From NCBI RefSeq assembly GCF_024266585.1, contig NZ_CP100647.1, forward strand, positions 2,585,001 to 2,649,000: DNA of 64,000 bases, written 5' to 3'. Source of the DNA: Xanthomonas sacchari. GTDB lineage: Bacteria; Pseudomonadota; Gammaproteobacteria; Xanthomonadales; Xanthomonadaceae. The notes beneath the pieces were generated by a model. The model saw only the letters and a list, made by a program, of their open reading frames with translations. It was not told the DNA's origin and made no database searches. The translations under genes were made by a program, and so were the position numbers. Every line of letters begins with the position of its first letter. The first letter of the stretch is position 1. Below, one piece after another: positions 58,592 to 64,000 of the stretch.

Positions 58592-61500
58592 GCCGTGGCC
58601 TTCGCCGCGTCAGCGCGGCGCGCGAACAGCAGGTCGTACAGCACCGGGATCACGCCCAGGGTCACCAGCGTGCCCAGCGCCAGGCCGCCGATCATGGTGA
58701 TGGCCATGCCGGTCCACAGCGGACCGGCGAACAGCATCAGCGGGATCAGGCCGACGATGCAGGTCAGCTTGGTCATCACGATCGGGCGCAGGCGCTTGAC
58801 CGCCGCGGCGATCACCGCCTCGTGCCGGCTCAGTCCGTCGGCCAGTTCGGCCTCGATCCGCTCCAGCAGCAGCACCGCGTTGTTGACGATGATGCCGGCC
58901 AGCGCGAGCAGGCCGAAGGTGGCCATGAAGCCGAACGGATAGCCGGTGACCAGCAGGGCCAGGGTGGCGCCGATCAGCGCGAACGGAATGCTGGCGACCA
59001 CGATGAACAGCTTGCGGAACGAATTGAACTGCCACACGAACAGCAGCAGGATCGCGCCCAGCGCATGCGGCATGTATTGCAGCAGCGCCTGGTTGGCTTC
59101 GGCGGCGTCCTCCAGTTCGCCGCCCATTTCGATGCGGTAGCCCGGCGGCAGGCGCAGCGCCGCCACCTTGTCGGCCAGTGCGTCCACCACCTGGTCGGTG
59201 GTCAGGTCGGGGTTGCGGCCGGTGATGGTGATGGCGCGGCTCAGGTTGCGGCGCTGGATCGTCGAGGGTTCCGAACTCAACTGGATGTCGGCGACCGCCG
59301 CCAGCGGCAGCGGCGCAGCGCCGGAGGAGGGGTAGATCGGCGTGTCGCCGGGATGGCCGCCGCGCGCACGCGGGTCGCTGTCGCCGCGCAGCACGATCGG
59401 CACGTTGCTGCCGTCGTCGCGGATCACCGAGGCGTCCACGCCGCCGTAGCGCAGTTGCAGCGCCTGGGCGATGTCCTCGCTGGCGACGCCGGCGCGGCGC
59501 GCCTTGGCCTGGTCCACCTGCACCACGTAGCGCGGAATGCGGCTATCCCAGTCGTCGCTGACGTCCTGCGTGCCGGGCAGGGCGCGCAAGGCGTCGGCGA
59601 TGCCGGCGGCGAGGCGGCGCAGTTGCGCTTCGTCCGGGCCGATCACCCGGTAGATCGCCACGCCGGATTCGGTCGACCCCAGCGAAAAGCGCTTGGGCTC
59701 GGCGCGCACTGCCGGGTAGGCCTGACGCAGGTGGGTGCGCACCTTGGCGATCAGCGCATCGGTGTCGCTGCCCGGCCGCACGCTGACGGTGAAGTAGGCG
59801 ATGTTGGCCGCCGGCAGCGGCGGGTTCAGGCCGAGCACGATGCGCGGGCCGCCGTCGGCGACGTAGCCGATGCTGTCGACGATCTGCGGGTTCTGCCGGC
59901 GGTCGGCCAGCCACTGGCTGATCGACTGCACGGTGCGCAGGGTCTCGCGCGCATCGCTGCCCGGTTGCAGGGTCACCGGCATCTGGAACTGCAGGCGGTC
60001 GGACTTCGGCAGGAAGCTGTACGGCACCGAGACCAGTACGGTCACCGCCAGTGCCAGCAGGGCCAGCATGCTGCCGAGGAACAGCGCCTTGTGCGCCAGC
60101 AGCGCCTCGATCGCGCGCCGGTACAGGCGGTATGGCCTGGACGTGTAGGTATCGCCGTGGCCGTCGGCCGGCGCGGCGTGCGCCCGCGCGAAGTACATGC
60201 ACAGCAGCGGGGTGATGGTGATGCTGAGCAGCCAGGAGCCGAGCAGGGTCACCGCCAGCACGATCGCCAGCGAGCGCATGTACTCGTTGGTACTGGTCTG
60301 GCCGAAGAAGAACGGCGAGAACGCCAGCACGATCACCAGCGAGGAGGTCAGCAGCGGGATCGCCAGGCTGCGCCCGGCGGCCTCGCAGGCGGCGCGGCGT
60401 TCCTCGCCGGCGGCCAGGCGCCGCTCGATGTCCTCGGCGATGACGATGCCGTTGTCCACCAGCAGGCCCAGCGCCAGGATGATCGCGGCGATGGAGACGG
60501 TCTGCAGCTCCACGTTCAGCGCCCGCATCGCGATCAGCGCACCGAGGATGGTCAGCGGCACGATCGCGCCGACGATCAGGCCGGTGCGCCAGCCCAGGAA
60601 CAGCATCACCACCGCCATCACGATGACGATGGTCTCGCCCATGACGTGGTGCATCTTGCCCATCTCGCGCTCGACCACGTCGGCCTGGAAGGTGACCACG
60701 TGCTGCTGGAAACCCACCGGCAGCGCCTTGGCGGTTTCGCCCAGGGTGCGCCGCAGCGCCTTGCCGACCTCGGCGACGTTGTTGCCCGGCGCCATCGACA
60801 CCGCCACCACCACCGCCGGCTGGCCCTGGTAGATCGCAGCGGCCTCCGGCGGATCCACCGGCATCAGTTCGATGCGTGCCAGTTGTGCCAGCGGGATCTG
60901 CCGCGGGCCGTCGGCGCCCTGCGTGGCGATCGGGGTATTGCGCAGCGCATCCAGGTCGCGCACGTCGCCGGAGGTGGTCACGGTCATCGCCATGCCCGAC
61001 GTGGCGACCAGGCCGCCGCCGGCGACCACGTTCTGCGCACGCAGTTGCTGCGCGACCGCGGCGGGAGTGAGGCCGGCTTCGCCCAGCCTGGTCCGGTCGA
61101 AGGCGACGTAGACGCGCTCGTCCCGCAGGCCGTGGAAGGTGACCCGCTCGACGCCGGGCACGGCGTACAGCTGCGCGCGCATCTGCCGCAGCGGGCCGAG
61201 CATCTCGGCGGTGTTGAAGCCCGGCGCGGTGACCGCGATCGAGGCGATGGCGACGCGGCCGAAGTCGTCGTCCACCAGAGGCCCCTGGGTGCCCGCGGGC
61301 AGTTCGGCGCCGGCCTCGGCCGCCTTGCTGCGTACGCGCTGCCATAGCGCCGGCAGGTCCTTGACGCTGTCCTGCGCGGTGACCTGCACGATGGCGCTGC
61401 CGGGATGGATGGTGGTGACGATCTTCTTCAGCCCGCTGACCTCGCGCAGCCGTTCTTCCAGCGGGCGCGCGAGCAGGTTCTCCACGCGTTCGCTGGGCAT

Positions 61501-61659
61501 GCCGGGGAAACCGACCTGCACGATCGCATCGCGCACGGTCACGCTGGGTTCCTCCTGCGAGGGAAAGCCGAGGAAGGTGACGATGCCGCCGATCAGGAGC
61601 AGGGCGGCGCTGAACAGGGCCAGGCGGCTGGACTGCAGGGTGGCGCGGGTCAGGTTCAT
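58588..61659 (-). CDS. RND efflux transporter, inner-membrane pump
   Basis: 1023 residues. N-terminus LQSSRLALFSAALLLIGGIV with FPSQEEPSVTVRDAIVQVGF is typical of the acriflavin-resistance-type pumps that pair with lipoprotein adaptors. TM4 reads ILALGLLVDNGIVIAEDIER: one essential Asp is kept and the adjacent position is Asn, with a second Asp later, as in this subfamily. Two porter loops and two six-helix bundles are present. It overlaps both neighbours by 4 bp (ATGA at each end), so the operon is tightly coupled. Confidence 0.93.
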   Translation of the reverse strand: MNLTRATLQSSRLALFSAALLLIGGIVTFLGFPSQEEPSVTVRDAIVQVGFPGMPSERVENLLARPLEERLREVSGLKKIVTTIHPGSAIVQVTAQDSVKDLPALWQRVRSKAAEAGAELPAGTQGPLVDDDFGRVAIASIAVTAPGFNTAEMLGPLRQMRAQLYAVPGVERVTFHGLRDERVYVAFDRTRLGEAGLTPAAVAQQLRAQNVVAGGGLVATSGMAMTVTTSGDVRDLDALRNTPIATQGADGPRQIPLAQLARIELMPVDPPEAAAIYQGQPAVVVAVSMAPGNNVAEVGKALRRTLGETAKALPVGFQQHVVTFQADVVEREMGKMHHVMGETIVIVMAVVMLFLGWRTGLIVGAIVPLTILGALIAMRALNVELQTVSIAAIILALGLLVDNGIVIAEDIERRLAAGEERRAACEAAGRSLAIPLLTSSLVIVLAFSPFFFGQTSTNEYMRSLAIVLAVTLLGSWLLSITITPLLCMYFARAHAAPADGHGDTYTSRPYRLYRRAIEALLAHKALFLGSMLALLALAVTVLVSVPYSFLPKSDRLQFQMPVTLQPGSDARETLRTVQSISQWLADRRQNPQIVDSIGYVADGGPRIVLGLNPPLPAANIAYFTVSVRPGSDTDALIAKVRTHLRQAYPAVRAEPKRFSLGSTESGVAIYRVIGPDEAQLRRLAAGIADALRALPGTQDVSDDWDSRIPRYVVQVDQAKARRAGVASEDIAQALQLRYGGVDASVIRDDGSNVPIVLRGDSDPRARGGHPGDTPIYPSSGAAPLPLAAVADIQLSSEPSTIQRRNLSRAITITGRNPDLTTDQVVDALADKVAALRLPPGYRIEMGGELEDAAEANQALLQYMPHALGAILLLFVWQFNSFRKLFIVVASIPFALIGATLALLVTGYPFGFMATFGLLALAGIIVNNAVLLLERIEAELADGLSRHEAVIAAAVKRLRPIVMTKLTCIVGLIPLMLFAGPLWTGMAITMIGGLALGTLVTLGVIPVLYDLLFARRADAAKATA

Positions 61660-62774
61660 GGCGAGACGGTGCCGAGGCGGGTGGTGGGGCGGAACGGCAC
61701 GACGTGCTGGCCGTCGTGGAGGAAGGCGGCGCCGGCGGCAACGATGCGCTCGCCCGCGGCCAGGCCGCGCAGGATCTGCACGCGGCCGCCATCGCTGCGC
61801 CCGGTGACGACCTGGCGGCGGCGCACGCGGCCGCTGTCTGGGCGGTACACGAACACCATGCTCTGGCCATCGGCCATGCTCGGGAGCAGCGCGCTCAGCG
61901 GCACGCTCGGCGCCTGATCGGCGGCGCTGTCGGGCAGCGCCAGCAGCAGCGATTCGCCACTGCGCGGTTGCGCGGCATCGGCGCCGGCGCTGTCGAACAG
62001 CGCCTGCACGGTGGCGCCGCCGTCCACGCGTGCGGAGACGCTATGCAGGCGCAGCGGCAAGGCCTGCTGTGGCGCGTTGCTGCGGTAGGCCAGAACGATC
62101 TGGCCGGGTTGCAGCGCCGCCGCGCGATCGGCCGGCAGCGTCGCCAGCACCTGCGCGCGATCGGCACCGTCCAGTTGCAGCACGGGCTGGCCGCCGCTGA
62201 CCAGGCTGTCGGGCTGTTGCAGTCGCGCCACCACGCTGCCGTCGAATGGCGCACGCAGTTCCGACTGGCGCACCGCGCGGCGCGCCAGCGCCAGGTCCGA
62301 TTGCGTGCTGCGGACCCGCGCCTGGGCCGCGGCGAAGGCGCTTTTGGCCGCGGTCAGGGTCGCCGCGGAGGCGGCGCCGTCGTCGAACATGGCCTGCTGT
62401 TGGGCGAGCTGGGTCTGTTGCTGCTGCAGCTCGGCCGCGGCGATGCCGACGCCGGCCTCGGCCTGCTGCAGGCGCAGGGCGTTCGGTTCCGGATCCAGGC
62501 GTGCGAGCACCTGGCCGGCGTGGACGCGGTCGCCCACGTCCACGGCGATGGCGGCGATGCGGCCACCGCCTTCGAAGCCGAGGTCGGCGCGCTGTTGCTG
62601 GCGCACTTGGGCGAGGTAGCGGGTGCTGTCGTGCGCGGCGTCGCTGGCGACGGTTTCCAGCTTGACCGCGCGTGGCGCATCGGCGGGCGGTGCCGCCTCG
62701 CGGCCGCAGCCGGACAGCGCCAGCGCGGCCAGTGGCAGGCACAGCGTGAGAAGCAGGGTAGGGCGCAGGGTCAT
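61656..62774 (-). CDS. RND efflux periplasmic adaptor lipoprotein
   Basis: 372 residues from the ATG at 62774; the open frame goes on to 63899 but overlaps other genes. The lipobox is LPLAALALSGC. The lipoyl halves are IAAIAVDVGDRVHAGQVLAR and LRAPFDGSVVARLQQPDSLV, flanking a coiled-coil hairpin rich in Gln and Ala. The barrel and membrane-proximal domains follow. It links the pump downstream to the outer-membrane factor at the head of the operon. Confidence 0.92.
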   Translation of the reverse strand: MTLRPTLLLTLCLPLAALALSGCGREAAPPADAPRAVKLETVASDAAHDSTRYLAQVRQQQRADLGFEGGGRIAAIAVDVGDRVHAGQVLARLDPEPNALRLQQAEAGVGIAAAELQQQQTQLAQQQAMFDDGAASAATLTAAKSAFAAAQARVRSTQSDLALARRAVRQSELRAPFDGSVVARLQQPDSLVSGGQPVLQLDGADRAQVLATLPADRAAALQPGQIVLAYRSNAPQQALPLRLHSVSARVDGGATVQALFDSAGADAAQPRSGESLLLALPDSAADQAPSVPLSALLPSMADGQSMVFVYRPDSGRVRRRQVVTGRSDGGRVQILRGLAAGERIVAAGAAFLHDGQHVVPFRPTTRLGTVSP

Positions 62775-62797
62775 GGTCGGCGGTGTCCCGAGAGCGA

Positions 62798-63616
62798 TCA
62801 AAAGGTGTAGGTGACGGTGGCGCCGCCGCCGGCACCGGCGCGGCGACGCACCACCGGGCTGCCGTCGGCGGGGCCGACGTAGCGGGTGGCGTCGAGCAGC
62901 AGCGAGGCGGTCCAGTGCGGCGACAGGGTGTGGTCCCATTCGGCGCCGACCGAGTAGGCGTACACGCCGGCATCGGCCCGGTGCGGCTGGAAGCCGCTGG
63001 CCAGGCTCTGCGCCTCGGTGACGCCGAAGTACGCCTGGTTGAAACGGCGGTCGCCGAAATGCGCGTCCAGGTCCAGGGTCACGGTGTCGGCCGCGGCCTG
63101 CAGCAGGGTGAAGCGCGCCCCGGCACGGTAGCGGTTGCGGCGTGCGCCGTCCTTCAGCGCGAACTCGGCCTCGGCATCCAGCGCCAGGTAAGGGGTGAGC
63201 TGCTGCATGACCAGGCTGCGCGCTGTGATCGCGCCGGGCACGTCGCCCATGCCGGCCAGACTCTTGGAGCCGGGGCGCCAGCTGCTGTTGCGCTGCAGGC
63301 GGCCCAGGTCGTAGCCGAACGACTGGCTGGCGGAGAAGCCGTGCGCAGTCTGGAACTGCACGCCGGCGCCGCGCACCGTGTCCGCGAACAGGATGCCGCG
63401 CTGCACCGAGAACACCGGTACCGCCTGTACGCGATCGTCGGCGGAACCGGGATAGCGCGGCGTCAGCATGGCGCCGGCGCCCACGCTCAGTTGGGTGCGG
63501 TCGCCGAACAGGCCGGCGCTGGACGCGGCATTGGTGTCGGCGGCGTGCGCTGCCGGCGGCAGCGCCAGTACGGCCACGGTCAGCGTCGGCGAGAGAACGG
63601 ACAGGACATGTTTCAT
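62798..63616 (-). CDS. MipA/OmpV-family outer-membrane protein
   Basis: 272 residues. Signal peptide ending at LPPAAHA|ADT. A beta-barrel with the family pattern VGAGAMLTPRYPGSADDRVQ, VPVFSVQRGILFADT, YFGVTEAQSLASGFQPHRAD and the C-terminal aromatic GGATVTYTF. MipA of E. coli scaffolds murein hydrolases and OmpV is an adhesin/porin; many relatives accompany efflux or two-component operons. Its position between the outer-membrane factor and the adaptor suggests a link to this pump. Confidence 0.9.
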   Translation of the reverse strand: MKHVLSVLSPTLTVAVLALPPAAHAADTNAASSAGLFGDRTQLSVGAGAMLTPRYPGSADDRVQAVPVFSVQRGILFADTVRGAGVQFQTAHGFSASQSFGYDLGRLQRNSSWRPGSKSLAGMGDVPGAITARSLVMQQLTPYLALDAEAEFALKDGARRNRYRAGARFTLLQAAADTVTLDLDAHFGDRRFNQAYFGVTEAQSLASGFQPHRADAGVYAYSVGAEWDHTLSPHWTASLLLDATRYVGPADGSPVVRRRAGAGGGATVTYTF

Positions 63617-63642
63617 CGGGGCAACCTCGTGCGGGGGAAAAG

Positions 63643-64000
63643 TCAGGGCGCGTGCGGCAGCGGCACGCCGTAGAACGCGCGGAACAGCGCGATGCGATCG
63701 AGCAGCAGCTCCTGCCGCGCCTGCAGGTGCGCCAGCTCGGCTTGCGCGGCCTGGATGTCGCCGGCCAGCAGTTCGGGGCGGTCCTGCAGGCCTTGCGCGA
63801 CGCGCTGCTGCAGGCGCGCCACGCGCTGGCGCTCGCGTTCCAGGTTGATCCGTTCGCCGCGCTCGCGCTGCTGCAGTGCCGGCAGGGCATCGAGCGCATC
63901 GGCGACCTCGCGGAACGCCGCTTCCACGGTCTTCTCGTAGTCGGCCACCGCGGCGTCCTTGCGCAGCTGTGCGATATCCAGGTTGGCGCGGTTGCGGCCG
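63643..64000 (-). CDS. Outer-membrane efflux factor, C-terminal end (cut by window edge)
   Basis: About 118 codons are visible and the frame stays open to the end of the window. [40 protein letters not shown] and [20 protein letters not shown] are the closing helices of the second TolC/OprM repeat. It is the channel partner of the adaptor-pump pair downstream in the same operon. Confidence 0.85.
   Translation of the reverse strand, partial: GRNRANLDIAQLRKDAAVADYEKTVEAAFREVADALDALPALQQRERGERINLERERQRVARLQQRVAQGLQDRPELLAGDIQAAQAELAHLQARQELLLDRIALFRAFYGVPLPHAP

Noticed and set aside
62775-63899. N-terminal extension of the second RND adaptor
   Set aside because: It runs antiparallel-free through the MipA gene in a different frame; the lipoprotein signal begins at the ATG at 62774.

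Overview
This is a GC-rich (roughly 65-68% by eye) chromosomal window from a gammaproteobacterium, most likely Xanthomonas or a close Xanthomonadaceae relative. The reasons are the core block mntH / mntR-tadA-orn / mscS-ppsA / ppsR, the class III phaE-phaC pair beside pssA and a 3-hydroxybutyrate dehydrogenase, a LOV-type histidine kinase, and a 22-bp inverted-repeat REP element. Species assignment is inference. No plasmid, phage, insertion sequence, CRISPR array or rRNA was recognised.

Layout. 1-7.1 kb holds accessory metabolic genes: the end of an NAD-dependent epimerase, a TetX-like FAD monooxygenase, a TetR regulator with its operator inside its own promoter, an Asp-nucleophile alpha/beta hydrolase, a GH43-type secreted glycosidase, a frameshifted remnant, and a quinone oxidoreductase divergent from a LysR gene. 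7.3-12.3 kb holds dabA-dabB, an energy-coupled inorganic-carbon uptake module, divergent from an NhaR-like LysR gene whose likely operator overlaps its start codon. 12.5-23.4 kb looks iron- and efflux-related: a TonB-dependent siderophore receptor followed by two small genes, a divergent RND tripartite pump, a Fur-family regulator and a convergent AraC regulator. Similar AT-rich Fur-box-like motifs lie upstream of the receptor and the AraC gene. 24-31.2 kb is a mixed region with two GNATs, a beta-hydroxyacid dehydrogenase, a MASE1 protein, a VOC protein and two broken genes (a twice-frameshifted hydrolase and a frameshifted AraC regulator).

31.3-44.8 kb is conserved core: Mn2+ import (mntH) with mntR and a perfect palindromic operator, tadA, orn, the PEP synthase gene ppsA translationally coupled to mscS, divergent ppsR, a DUF1249 gene, a Nudix hydrolase, bdhA, pssA, phaE-phaC and a PspC protein. 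A 160-bp cluster of DnaA-box-like sequences sits between the Nudix gene and bdhA. 44.9-55.2 kb holds the REP element, an FAD oxidoreductase cut by one in-frame stop, a LOV sensor kinase, tex, and a response regulator plus a giant PAS/GAF hybrid kinase. 55.3-56.4 kb holds five tRNA genes, Leu(CAA) and a tandemly duplicated Ala(GGC)-Glu(TTC) pair. 56.5-64 kb is a minus-strand operon: outer-membrane factor (cut by the window edge), MipA/OmpV protein, RND adaptor, RND pump and a hydrolase lipoprotein. The last reading frame runs into a downstream repeat block, giving the protein an apparently acquired tail.

How the genes work together. Several local circuits can be read from operators and overlaps: TetR autoregulation, LysR-dabBA, MntR-mntH, and likely Fur control of siderophore uptake. 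Four coding genes are broken by small lesions; these may be real decay or sequencing errors.
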